A DNA stretch of 64,000 bases, taken from assembly GCA_020635395.1 (NCBI GenBank), contig JACJZV010000001.1:310001-374000 (forward strand), in the 5' to 3' direction. Of the stretch, positions 1 through 7,988 are shown one piece after another; position 1 is the first letter of the stretch; each line of letters starts with the position of its first letter. The notes under the pieces are model-generated. The model was not told the origin of the DNA and ran no database searches. It worked only from the letters and a program-made list of their open reading frames with translations. The stretch comes from Flavobacteriales bacterium (lineage in GTDB: Bacteria; Bacteroidota; Bacteroidia; NS11-12g; UBA9320). The position numbers were made by a program, and so were the translations under genes.

Positions 1-56
1 AGGATACCGGAAATGATTTTGAGTGACGGGCGAAGAATACTGTAGTACATTTTTAC

Positions 57-1133
57 TTAAAATTTATATCCCAAACCCCATGTAAAATGATCGGCAATGC
101 CAAAATGCGTTTTTAAAGCCAACACGGCATACCCTTTTTGGTTGAAGTGATAATTGAAACCGATACGCTGATAAATGCCATATTTAGAACTGGTAGGTTT
201 GTATAAATAGGCACCAAAATCAGTAATAAAATAAACCCGGCTTATCAGCAACTGGTGTCCGGCAAAAAGCCCGCATTCCAATTGTTCGAACAAACCCAAT
301 TTTTGAGAATTGTCCACTGAGGCAGGGTCAAAGTGGTAGGTTCGATCTCTATAAAAGTCTGTTCCAAAACGCCAGCCTCGTTTGATGTTTATTCGTTTTA
401 TTCGTACAGCTTCTATGTTAAAAATATGAAAGCCTGTGGTGTTTGTAAGACTTTGCTCTTTAAATCCATAAGCAAAGTGTACCTGCCATTTATTTGGTTT
501 AAGCGTATCCACAATGGGGTTTTGTTCGTTCGATTGATCAATTAAATAGTGCAGGCCAAAAGTAAGTGATGGCATATTTACGCCCAAATTGGGTATTCGA
601 AAACTGCCGTTGCTAAAGTGTGTAAGCCCAATGCCCACGTGGCTTTGAAGCGGTAAGTTGTTGTATTGATGCTCCCAAAGCAAAAGGCCCTGCATTACAC
701 CATTCACATGACTTCCAATGGCCAAATTGTGCCTATTGGTATAAACATCAAATTTTTTGGTTAGGTAGGCCAACCCCGTGCTAAACCGCATTCTCAAATT
801 ACTTTTTGTTCTGTTTGTTAGCGAGGTTTCAAATCCGGGCATGGCTGCAAAGGCTTTTCCGGTGAGCTCGGGTCGGCCCAAATCCATATATAAAAAACCC
901 ATGCAAATTTTGGGTTTGTTATAAACCGACGCCCACGGTTGTACAGATTGTTGTTTTGAAATTTGCAGTTGAAACCCATGTATGTGAGCTTCTAGATTTT
1001 GAGCATCCACGCGATGAGCCACCAAAAACCCCGGATAATAATTCATGCCAACGGCCATTTTGGGTAGCTCCTGAGCAATTGCCAATACTGATTGGCATAC
1101 CAACAAAAACAAAAAAACTACCGATCTCGACAT
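57..1133 (-). CDS. PagL-like acyloxyacyl hydrolase, outer-membrane beta-barrel
   Basis: Probable lipid A 3-O-deacylase family member that would remove an acyl chain from lipopolysaccharide in the outer membrane. The key evidence is the HFSN motif followed by PNLGVN near residues 172-186, which matches the catalytic His-Ser region of PagL. The chain ends in an aromatic residue after alternating hydrophobic strands, as in outer-membrane barrels. The open frame extends to 1190, but I place the start at 1133 (ATG at 1139 is also possible). That start gives a normal signal peptide (hydrophobic FLFLLV stretch, then AIAQ) and lies just downstream of a TACTTTTG -7 element. At about 358 residues it is longer than classical PagL, as is common for homologues in this phylum. 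Substrate is inferred, not shown. Confidence 0.7.
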   Translation of the reverse strand: MSRSVVFLFLLVCQSVLAIAQELPKMAVGMNYYPGFLVAHRVDAQNLEAHIHGFQLQISKQQSVQPWASVYNKPKICMGFLYMDLGRPELTGKAFAAMPGFETSLTNRTKSNLRMRFSTGLAYLTKKFDVYTNRHNLAIGSHVNGVMQGLLLWEHQYNNLPLQSHVGIGLTHFSNGSFRIPNLGVNMPSLTFGLHYLIDQSNEQNPIVDTLKPNKWQVHFAYGFKEQSLTNTTGFHIFNIEAVRIKRINIKRGWRFGTDFYRDRTYHFDPASVDNSQKLGLFEQLECGLFAGHQLLISRVYFITDFGAYLYKPTSSKYGIYQRIGFNYHFNQKGYAVLALKTHFGIADHFTWGLGYKF

Positions 1134-1148
1134 TATCATTAACAATTT

Positions 1149-1156
1149 CAAAAGTA
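1149..1156 (-). promoter_or_regulatory. Bacteroidota -7 element for the PagL-like gene
   Basis: On the minus strand this is TACTTTTG, a full match to TAnnTTTG. It predicts a transcript start near 1142, a few bases before the ATG codons at 1139 and 1133. No clear TTTG -33 element is seen at the usual distance. Confidence 0.5.
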
Positions 1157-1190
1157 TGATTTTGAAACACAAATGCCGAAAAAACTTCAC

Positions 1191-1516
1191 AATTCAAAAA
1201 ATGTAAACCAGCGGGTTTCAAAAAGATAAATCAAGTGTGAAAGGCCAAAATCAATTCCAAAAGTGGATGCCGGAGAGGGTTAAAATGGGAAATTAAATTT
1301 TTTTTTATTTTTTTTTTGCTAAGGGTGGAGTTTAGTTGCCAAAATTATTTGTAGAAATGATGTGCATTTGCGGCTGAGATATTAGTGTTTATCGTGGTTT
1401 GGCAAGATATTTGATATGCGAGGAGCGAATGAATTTTGACAAAAAGCATCAAACAAAATGCTACCTTTGCCAATTCTTTTTTGTAGTAGCATTAAAAGCA
1501 AAGTTATTTAAAGCAC
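1191..1516. other. Intergenic region between divergent PagL-like gene and rpoD
   Basis: This 326-base gap separates two divergent genes. It holds the rpoD promoter near its right end and long T-runs around 1292-1318 that are not preceded by a stem. I see no reading frame of interest, RNA gene or repeat in it. Confidence 0.6.
1435..1469 (+). promoter_or_regulatory. Promoter of the primary sigma factor gene
   Basis: TTTG at 1435-1438 and TACCTTTG at 1462-1469, separated by 23 bases. The -7 element is perfect; the spacing is a little longer than the usual 19-21. It predicts a leader of about 40 bases before the ATG at 1517. Confidence 0.55.
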
Positions 1517-2380
1517 ATGAGACAGCTTAAAATCAGCAAACAGTTTACCAACCGTGAAAACAAATCTTTAGACAAATATCTGAACGAAATCAGCAAAGTG
1601 CCGATGATTGATGCCCAAGAGGAGGTTGTGTTGGCACAACGAATCAGGGAAGGAGACCAAGCCGCACTTGAAAAGTTGGTCAACGCCAACTTGCGTTTTG
1701 TGGTTTCTGTGTCAAAACAGTATCAAAATCAAGGACTTACGCTTGGCGATTTGATTAACGAAGGAAACCTGGGTTTGATAAAAGCTGCCAAACGATTTGA
1801 TGAAACCCGTGGTTTCAAATTCATTTCGTATGCTGTTTGGTGGATTCGTCAAAGCATTTTGCAGGCTTTGGCTGACCAATCGCGTATTGTACGTTTGCCA
1901 TTAAACAAAGTAGGTTCTATTGGTCGTATCTCTGCTGCCGCTGCCAAGTTGGAGCAAGAGCATGAGCGTGAACCAACGCCTGAAGAAATTGCAAAAGAAC
2001 TGGATATTCCGGTTACCGAGGTTGAAAATGCCTTCCGAACCTCCGGCCGACATTTGAGTATTGACGCACCTTTAACCGAGGGTGAAGACAATACATTGTT
2101 GGGTGTTTTGGATAACAACGATGAGCCGGATCCGGATAATCCGTTGTTGAACGAATCATTGCAAAAGGAAATAAACCGTGTTATTTCTACGCTTTCAGAA
2201 AAAGAAAGAGACGTATTGAAATATTATTACGGTCTTGATGGGGGGCCTGCACACACATTGGAAGATATTTCTGAGAAAGTGGGATTAACCCGCGAGCGTG
2301 TTCGTCAAATAAAAGAAAAAGCCTTACGACGACTTCGCAAATCATCAAAAAGCAAAATTCTTAAAACCTATTTGGGATAA
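1517..2380 (+). CDS. rpoD: Primary (housekeeping) sigma-70 factor
   Basis: Directs RNA polymerase to most promoters of the cell. The 287-residue protein begins directly with region 1.2 (around LDKYLNEISKVPMI), followed by region 2 with the DNA-melting YAVWWIRQSI stretch (about residues 105-115), region 3, and a C-terminal region 4 helix-turn-helix (LEDISEKVGLTRERVRQI, near 245-265). Absence of region 1.1 and this short length are typical of the principal sigma factor of Bacteroidota, which recognises TTTG/TAnnTTTG promoters rather than the -35/-10 consensus. That agrees with the promoters seen across this window. It has its own promoter and a strong terminator, so it is probably monocistronic. 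Confidence 0.96.
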   Translation: MRQLKISKQFTNRENKSLDKYLNEISKVPMIDAQEEVVLAQRIREGDQAALEKLVNANLRFVVSVSKQYQNQGLTLGDLINEGNLGLIKAAKRFDETRGFKFISYAVWWIRQSILQALADQSRIVRLPLNKVGSIGRISAAAAKLEQEHEREPTPEEIAKELDIPVTEVENAFRTSGRHLSIDAPLTEGEDNTLLGVLDNNDEPDPDNPLLNESLQKEINRVISTLSEKERDVLKYYYGLDGGPAHTLEDISEKVGLTRERVRQIKEKALRRLRKSSKSKILKTYLG

Positions 2381-2402
2381 GAAGTTGAAGATACCAAAAA
2401 AG

Positions 2403-2432
2403 AAGGCGGAGCATTTGTTCCGCCTTTTTTTT
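2403..2432 (+). terminator. Intrinsic terminator after rpoD
   Basis: Perfect 8-bp stem AAGGCGGA/TCCGCCTT with an 8-base loop, running into eight T. It lies 23 bases after the rpoD stop. Confidence 0.9.
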
Positions 2433-2497
2433 GATTTATTTCTGTTGATGGTTAAATTCGTCCCAAACAAAGTCCAATAGTCAATAAAAATTTTCGT

Positions 2498-4399
2498 ATG
2501 AAATTTACCAAAAACATAAATTTATCATTCTTAATCAGTCTGGCTGCTTCATTGTTCTTTGCGTCGTGTAGTAGAAAACCTGCAGGGCTTTCGCCCATTC
2601 CAAAAGATGCCAATTTTGTGATGGTGGTTGATGCCAAAAGCATGCACAAAAAAGGCGAATTGGGCGAATTTGTTAATTCGAAGGTGTATAAATGGCTTCG
2701 TCAGGAGTTTAGAAAAAACAACAAAAAGTTGAGCGAAATTTTGGAAGAAGCCATTGAGGATCCCAAAAAATGTGGCATTGATTTGAGGGATGAAATTTTT
2801 GTGTATGTACTCAACGAAACAAAAAGCAAAAGCTACACCTGCGTTTCACTTTCTATGAGAGATAAGGAAACTTTTGAGGATTTTTTCGAGAATATTTTAG
2901 ACAATACCAAAGTGCGAAACTACGATGATTGGGAAGATAGAGGCGGTTTAAAACCATTGCATTATACCATGGATAATCAGGAAGATTATGATTATTTCAT
3001 CATTGGCAATAATGAAATGGCCGTTGGCTATGACGATGATAAGATTGTGGCTGTGATTCCAAATGGTTTTCGAACCAAAGATTTGGATGTGATGGTGGAA
3101 GATGCCATGACAAATACGAAGGATAATGGCATGATGGCGAACAAAGATTTTGAGGAGTTTATTGACGAACATGGCGATATAAGTGTGTGGTTTAACACCA
3201 GTTTGATAGACGAGAATATATCCAACTATGAAAGAAAAAACATAAAAGTGAACTTGGCGGATAATTTGGTAATGCTTCACACAAACTTTAACGATGGCGA
3301 AATTGCCGTTACAACCCATTACAAACCAAATGAAGAAATGTCCGAGTTGTTAGAGAAGCACAAATATTGGGACCATGCGTTTAACAGCGATTTGCTGGAT
3401 TTGCTGCCCGAAAAATCATTCGGGTTGGGTAGTTTTTCTATCAACATGGAAGATTATTATCATCTGTTAGAAAAGCAAATGGACGTAAAGGACATTGAAG
3501 ATGGCCAAATTGATATTCAGGAAATTATGACTGCCTTTGGTGGTAGTTTTCTATTTAGCATGTATGATTTTGACGATTTAGAATATGCTGATTATGATTA
3601 TGAATACGGCCTATGGAGCGAGGAAGAATTAAGTGGGGAAATGGAGATGGAAGATGCGGAAGAAGTGGAGGAGTATGACATAGAAGAGGAATTGCTCCGA
3701 GGTACGAAATGGCAGAATTCTGATGAGTTTTATGTTATTCCTGTTCAGGAAAATCCAGGTGAGAGGTTGAGGAAATTATTGGAGGATAGAGAGATGAACG
3801 ATTTTAACTTTAAAGTACCTCCACGAAGTCAAAATGGAAAAAGGTATGGCTACAAAAAAGTGAAAAAAATCAAAAAAACCCTGATGCCCTATATGGCTTT
3901 AGCCTTTGATATTGCCGATGAAAAAGTATTTGAGGACTGGATTGAAAAAATGGAAAAGAAAGTGGAGAAGAGGGATGGGTATTATAAATATTCATTGTTT
4001 GAGAAATACGCCATTTATTTTGCCATAAAGGATAAAAAATGCCTGATAACCAATGACGACAAAGTCATCAAAAAATTTGAAGGCGAAAAACAGTTTGACA
4101 AAACCTTGGCCGATGGTGATTTTAAAGATGAGCTGACCAAAAGTATAGCTTTCGGGTATTTTAATCTGAATGTGAGCAAATATCCACGAGAGGTACGAAA
4201 CCGAATTGAAAAGGATATGGACGCACAAGAGGAAACGATGCTCGATATTTGGAGTGATGTGGTGGAAGGAATTCAGTTTAAGTCCACCAAAATGAGTGAG
4301 GCCGAATTCAAATTTTTACTCAACGATAAAAAGCAAAACAGCATAAAAACCTTGTTGAATGCCACAAACGACAACTGGAACAAATTTGTGGACAGGTAG
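2498..4399 (+). CDS. DUF4836 family lipoprotein
   Basis: A 633-residue lipoprotein: positively charged start, hydrophobic stretch, then lipobox FASC with Cys24 as the lipidated residue. The following SPIPKDANFVMVVDAKS segment is characteristic of the DUF4836 family, found in Bacteroidota and of unknown function. The mature part is very rich in Asp, Glu and Lys, and has a strongly acidic stretch near residues 365-405. It is followed after 5 bases by the ABC ATPase gene and then its permease, so the three are probably co-transcribed. A surface or periplasmic role connected with that transporter is inference. The family call is confident; the function is unknown. Confidence 0.85.
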   Translation: MKFTKNINLSFLISLAASLFFASCSRKPAGLSPIPKDANFVMVVDAKSMHKKGELGEFVNSKVYKWLRQEFRKNNKKLSEILEEAIEDPKKCGIDLRDEIFVYVLNETKSKSYTCVSLSMRDKETFEDFFENILDNTKVRNYDDWEDRGGLKPLHYTMDNQEDYDYFIIGNNEMAVGYDDDKIVAVIPNGFRTKDLDVMVEDAMTNTKDNGMMANKDFEEFIDEHGDISVWFNTSLIDENISNYERKNIKVNLADNLVMLHTNFNDGEIAVTTHYKPNEEMSELLEKHKYWDHAFNSDLLDLLPEKSFGLGSFSINMEDYYHLLEKQMDVKDIEDGQIDIQEIMTAFGGSFLFSMYDFDDLEYADYDYEYGLWSEEELSGEMEMEDAEEVEEYDIEEELLRGTKWQNSDEFYVIPVQENPGERLRKLLEDREMNDFNFKVPPRSQNGKRYGYKKVKKIKKTLMPYMALAFDIADEKVFEDWIEKMEKKVEKRDGYYKYSLFEKYAIYFAIKDKKCLITNDDKVIKKFEGEKQFDKTLADGDFKDELTKSIAFGYFNLNVSKYPREVRNRIEKDMDAQEETMLDIWSDVVEGIQFKSTKMSEAEFKFLLNDKKQNSIKTLLNATNDNWNKFVDR

Positions 4400-4404
4400 C
4401 ATCA

Positions 4405-5034
4405 ATGAAAGTTGAGTTTGACAGCGTAAAACCGACGTATTTGTCGGCTGCGGATATTGAGTTCTCGGAAGTGTATCTGCAACCCGGCTTGCAGTTTCAA
4501 GAAGGCAAAAAATACCTCATAAAAGCTCATTCCGGCAGAGGCAAGTCGTCTTTTCTAAATTTGCTATATGGCAAAACAAGAAATTTTGATGGTAACATAA
4601 AATATCGAGGGTTTGAACATAAAGAGTTGTTTTCACTCCGAAAAAGTGTGATTTCGTATGTATTTCAAGATTTAAAATTATTTGGCGAGTTGACCGCTAT
4701 TCAGAATGTTCAATTAAAAAACAATTTGACCAATTGTCAATCAAACGAACAAATAGTTGAGTGGTTTAGCATGTTGAATCTGGAAGACAAAATTCATCAA
4801 AAAGCAAAAACTTTGTCAATGGGGCAGCAGCAACGTGTGGCCATAATCAGAGCCATGTGTCAACCTTTTCAACTACTTTTGCTCGACGAGCCTTTTAGTC
4901 ATTTGGATGGGGATAACATTGCACTATGTGTTGAAATAATCAACCAGCAGGTAGAGAAAAACAGTGCAACGCTCATCTTGACGAGTCTTAGCGATGATAG
5001 TTTGTTTGATTATGATTTTAAACTAAAACTATAG
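4405..5034 (+). CDS. ABC transporter ATP-binding protein (LolD/FtsE type)
   Basis: Nucleotide-binding subunit. Visible motifs in order: Walker A AHSGRGKSS (residues 41-49), Q-loop VFQDLKLFG (86-94), signature LSMGQQQR (137-144) and Walker B LLLLDEP (157-163). The Walker A reads HSGRGKS where the usual form is xSGxGKS/T, so it is intact. At 209 residues it is a single short domain like LolD, MacB and FtsE ATPases. It lies 5 bases after the DUF4836 gene, with the permease gene starting 2 bases after its stop. The substrate is unknown; these small ATPases often drive lipoprotein release or mechanotransmission rather than import. Confidence 0.9.
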   Translation: MKVEFDSVKPTYLSAADIEFSEVYLQPGLQFQEGKKYLIKAHSGRGKSSFLNLLYGKTRNFDGNIKYRGFEHKELFSLRKSVISYVFQDLKLFGELTAIQNVQLKNNLTNCQSNEQIVEWFSMLNLEDKIHQKAKTLSMGQQQRVAIIRAMCQPFQLLLLDEPFSHLDGDNIALCVEIINQQVEKNSATLILTSLSDDSLFDYDFKLKL

Positions 5035-5036
5035 CT

Positions 5037-6218
5037 ATGCTCAGAAAACTATTAGCCCAAACCCTTGTGCCAATACAAATTGTAGGATATGCATTCACAT
5101 TGTTGGTGGGGTTGTCGTTATTCTTATTGCTGCTTCAGGGGTTTATAGACATCAAACCCATATTGGAAACTCAAACAGAAGTATTTGGAAAAAATGCGGC
5201 AGTGGTGAGCAAAGAAGTTTCTGTTTTTGCATCGGTAAATCGGAATGCTACCTATTTTACGGAAGAAGAAATTTCGGAAATAAAAGAGCAAAAATTTGTA
5301 AAAAGCATAAGCGAATTTAAAAGTGCCACGTTTAAAATTGACGCATTTACATCCGCATCAGATAATGTTCCATTATTTCATAGCGATTTGTTTTTTGAAA
5401 GTGTTCCGGATGATTATATCGATATAGAAAATGAAGATTGGAATTGGCAGGAAGGGCAAGAGGAAATTCCGATAATAATTCCTAAAAACTATTTGGATTT
5501 GTATAATTCTAGTTTTTCTCAAAGCCAAAATTTGCCTGTTTTGTCAGAAGGGGTCATCTCTATGATACGTTTTGGTGTGCGGCTGAGGGGCAATAATAAA
5601 ACCGGATTGCACAAAGGCCGAGTGGTGGGTTTTTCGTCAAAAATAAATTCCATTTTAGTGCCGCAATCATTTTTAGATTGGGCAAACATTGAGTATGGGC
5701 ATGGCAATGTTAAACGAACAAATCGGTTGCTTGTTGAGTTTTCGAATCCTGCGGACGCAGCCTTGCTCCGTTTTTTTTCTGATAGAAGCTACGAGGTTTC
5801 AAAATCGGAATTAGAAACTAGCCGACAATCATTTTTTGTTCGAATAATCTTCTATACCTTGTTTTTTGCCACCATTTTAATGGTGGTTTTGGCCGTTTCG
5901 TTTGTGTTTTTGAGCGTCAGTTTAATGCTGCAAAAAAATATAGATGTAATAAGAAACCTCTATGATATTGGGTTTTCGGTAAAAGAAATTGCCTTGTATT
6001 ATCAAAAAATAGTGATAGCTATTTCCATAGCTATAGTTGGTTTGGGCATTACAATAGTGCACGCGGTACGCAAATTTTATATGGAGTATGCGGGCAATTA
6101 TTTTGAAGTAAGTTTCCCGAAATCTGTTTTTATCACTATTGGAGTTGTTTTCGCTTTAGGTCTTTGCATTTTATATTTTTTTGCTATTCGCCAAAAAATA
6201 AAGCGGCTGGTGGCCTAA
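5037..6218 (+). CDS. FtsX-like ABC transporter permease
   Basis: Membrane partner of the preceding ATPase. One membrane segment near residues 12-37 is followed by a long periplasmic domain (about 40-265), then three segments (about 268-300, 318-349 and 360-385). This one-plus-three layout with a large first loop is that of the FtsX/MacB/LolCE permeases, which move or release periplasmic substrates instead of forming a classical channel. The start is 2 bases after the ATPase stop, so translation is probably coupled. The tail-to-tail neighbour panC ends only 3 bases away on the other strand. The substrate is not identifiable from sequence. Confidence 0.82.
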   Translation: MLRKLLAQTLVPIQIVGYAFTLLVGLSLFLLLLQGFIDIKPILETQTEVFGKNAAVVSKEVSVFASVNRNATYFTEEEISEIKEQKFVKSISEFKSATFKIDAFTSASDNVPLFHSDLFFESVPDDYIDIENEDWNWQEGQEEIPIIIPKNYLDLYNSSFSQSQNLPVLSEGVISMIRFGVRLRGNNKTGLHKGRVVGFSSKINSILVPQSFLDWANIEYGHGNVKRTNRLLVEFSNPADAALLRFFSDRSYEVSKSELETSRQSFFVRIIFYTLFFATILMVVLAVSFVFLSVSLMLQKNIDVIRNLYDIGFSVKEIALYYQKIVIAISIAIVGLGITIVHAVRKFYMEYAGNYFEVSFPKSVFITIGVVFALGLCILYFFAIRQKIKRLVA

Positions 6219-6221
6219 AGT

Positions 6222-7073
6222 TTAGGGTTGTTTGAGAATTATATTATCCAACAGTCGCACACCTCCATATTTCACCACCGTTAAAGCCACCACATACTCA
6301 GCTTCAGCTAATGATTTTACCTCCTGCATGGTGTTGCCATCCACACAAATTAAATATTCGAGCTCGGCATCTTTCAGCGAAGTCAGGTATTTTATACTGC
6401 TTTCAAGCGATTCGGCCAACGGTTTAAACCGAGTTCGTTCTTTGAGCTTTAGAAGCGATTTGTAAATAAACGAGGCACGTTCACGTTCATCGGGGCTAAG
6501 CCTTTGATTTCTGCTGCTCATGGCCAGTCCGTTCGGCTCCCGCATAATGGGACAAACCACCATATTAATATTGAAATCATAATTCTTTATGAGTGTTTTT
6601 AGAACCACAGTTTGTTGAAAATCTTTTTGTCCGAAATAGGCATTGTGCGGTTGAACAATTTCAAAAAAACGCTTTACCACTTTGGCCACACCTTGAAAAT
6701 GCCCGGGTCTCAAAGCACCTTCAAACATAGTGTCGAGACCATCCAAGTCTATTTCTTCATCGGTATAGTCTTCATTATATAAATCATCGCTTGATGGGTG
6801 AAACAAGTAGTCAACCCCGGCAGCAGTCAGCATTTTAATATCATCCTCAATAGGCTGCGGATATTTGTCTAAATCACTTTTGTCGTTAAATTGTTTCGGA
6901 TTAACGAAAATACTGCAAACCGTAATGTCGTTTTCAGATTTGCACCGTTCCATAAGCGAAATATGTCCGGCATGCAAAGCACCCATAGTAGGCACAAACC
7001 CTATTTTAAGGCCATTGTTTCGCAGTGTTTGCAGCCTGCTTTGCAATAAACGAGCAGTTTTAAGGATAAACAT
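6222..7073 (-). CDS. panC: Pantothenate synthetase
   Basis: Joins pantoate and beta-alanine with ATP, the last step of pantothenate (vitamin B5) synthesis and so of coenzyme A supply. The sequence has the HAGH nucleotide-binding motif within PTMGALHAGH, the FGQKDFQQ pantoate-site segment and the MSSRN signature. The open frame extends to 7124, but the first 17 codons look like non-coding AT-rich DNA. ATG at 7073 (MFILKTARLL) gives about 283 residues, the normal family length. It diverges from the GlgA-like gene, an arrangement I know from other Bacteroidota. Confidence 0.95.
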   Translation of the reverse strand: MFILKTARLLQSRLQTLRNNGLKIGFVPTMGALHAGHISLMERCKSENDITVCSIFVNPKQFNDKSDLDKYPQPIEDDIKMLTAAGVDYLFHPSSDDLYNEDYTDEEIDLDGLDTMFEGALRPGHFQGVAKVVKRFFEIVQPHNAYFGQKDFQQTVVLKTLIKNYDFNINMVVCPIMREPNGLAMSSRNQRLSPDERERASFIYKSLLKLKERTRFKPLAESLESSIKYLTSLKDAELEYLICVDGNTMQEVKSLAEAEYVVALTVVKYGGVRLLDNIILKQP

Positions 7074-7134
7074 ATAATAAAAAATTAAATAAAATACAAG
7101 TATAACGTGCGGCAAAAAAGCCAATAATGAGGGC

Positions 7135-7142
7135 TACCTTTG
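7135..7142 (+). promoter_or_regulatory. -7 element of the GlgA-like gene
   Basis: TACCTTTG, a perfect TAnnTTTG match, predicting transcription from about 7149. This puts the ATG at 7140 upstream of the transcript and favours the ATG at 7173 as the true start. Confidence 0.6.
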
Positions 7143-7172
7143 CACTCGCATAATAGTAAAAACACTTTATTT

Positions 7173-7988
7173 ATGGAAAACAACAGAAAAAAAGTATTAT
7201 TCATTTCATCAGAAATGAGTCCTTTTTTAGAAAGCAACCCCTTGTCAGACATCGCCAGAATGTTGCCACAAGCCGTTCAAGAAAAAGACAATGAGGTAAG
7301 GATTTTAGTTCCCCGATTTGGTGTAATTAATGAGAGAAGAAACCGGTTGCACGAAGTAGTGCGTTTATCCGGAATGAACATTACCATTGACGACAACGAC
7401 AATCCATTGACTATCAAGGTTGCCTCTATTCCAAGCACTAAAATGCAAGTTTATTTCTTAGACAACGAAGATTTTTTTCACCGAAAAAGCGTTTACGGCG
7501 ATGAAAATCAAGAGTTTTTTAAGGACAATGACGAAAGAACAATTTTCTTTTGTAAAGGAGCATTAGAAACCGTAAAAAAATTGGGTTGGTATCCTGATAT
7601 TATTCATTGCCATGGATGGATGACCAGTTTGATACCACTTTATTTGAAAACTATCTATAAAGACGAACCGGTATTTTCTAATTCAAAAGTAGTTTACAGT
7701 GTATTTAATAACGAGTTTCAAGCCTCTTTGGGAGAAGATTTTTCTCGAAAAGCGAGTTTGAATCATATTGAAGATAACGAAATGAAACCTTTTGAAAATG
7801 CAGATTGCTCAAGTATGTATATTGGTGCAATTGCAAATAGCGATGCGGTGGTAAAATGTCAGGAGCTGTCTCCCGATGTGTTAAATTATCTAAACAGCAG
7901 CAGTGATAAACCCGTTCTTGAACACAACGGTGAGAATATCGCTGTGGACTATACAGAATTCTATGATACACTATTGGCTAGAAATTAG
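7173..7988 (+). CDS. Half-length glycogen/starch synthase-like protein (GT5 N-terminal domain only)
   Basis: A 271-residue protein resembling only the N-terminal Rossmann domain of GlgA (VLFISSEMSPF; DNEDFFHRKS; ERTIFFCKGALE; PDIIHCHGWMTSLIPLYL). The C-terminal GT1 domain that completes the active site in true synthases is absent. The KTGGL ADP-glucose motif is replaced by LESNPLSD. This short form beside panC recurs in Bacteroidota and is usually named glycogen synthase by homology, but polymer synthesis is doubtful. ATG at 7173 is preferred because the -7 element lies at 7135-7142. The last 26 bases overlap the DUF4270 gene in another frame. Confidence 0.8.
   Translation: MENNRKKVLFISSEMSPFLESNPLSDIARMLPQAVQEKDNEVRILVPRFGVINERRNRLHEVVRLSGMNITIDDNDNPLTIKVASIPSTKMQVYFLDNEDFFHRKSVYGDENQEFFKDNDERTIFFCKGALETVKKLGWYPDIIHCHGWMTSLIPLYLKTIYKDEPVFSNSKVVYSVFNNEFQASLGEDFSRKASLNHIEDNEMKPFENADCSSMYIGAIANSDAVVKCQELSPDVLNYLNSSSDKPVLEHNGENIAVDYTEFYDTLLARN

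Noticed and set aside
1292..1318. Long T-run as a terminator or phase-variable tract
   Set aside because: No stem precedes it, the T-run is interrupted and it is not in a gene or between promoter elements.
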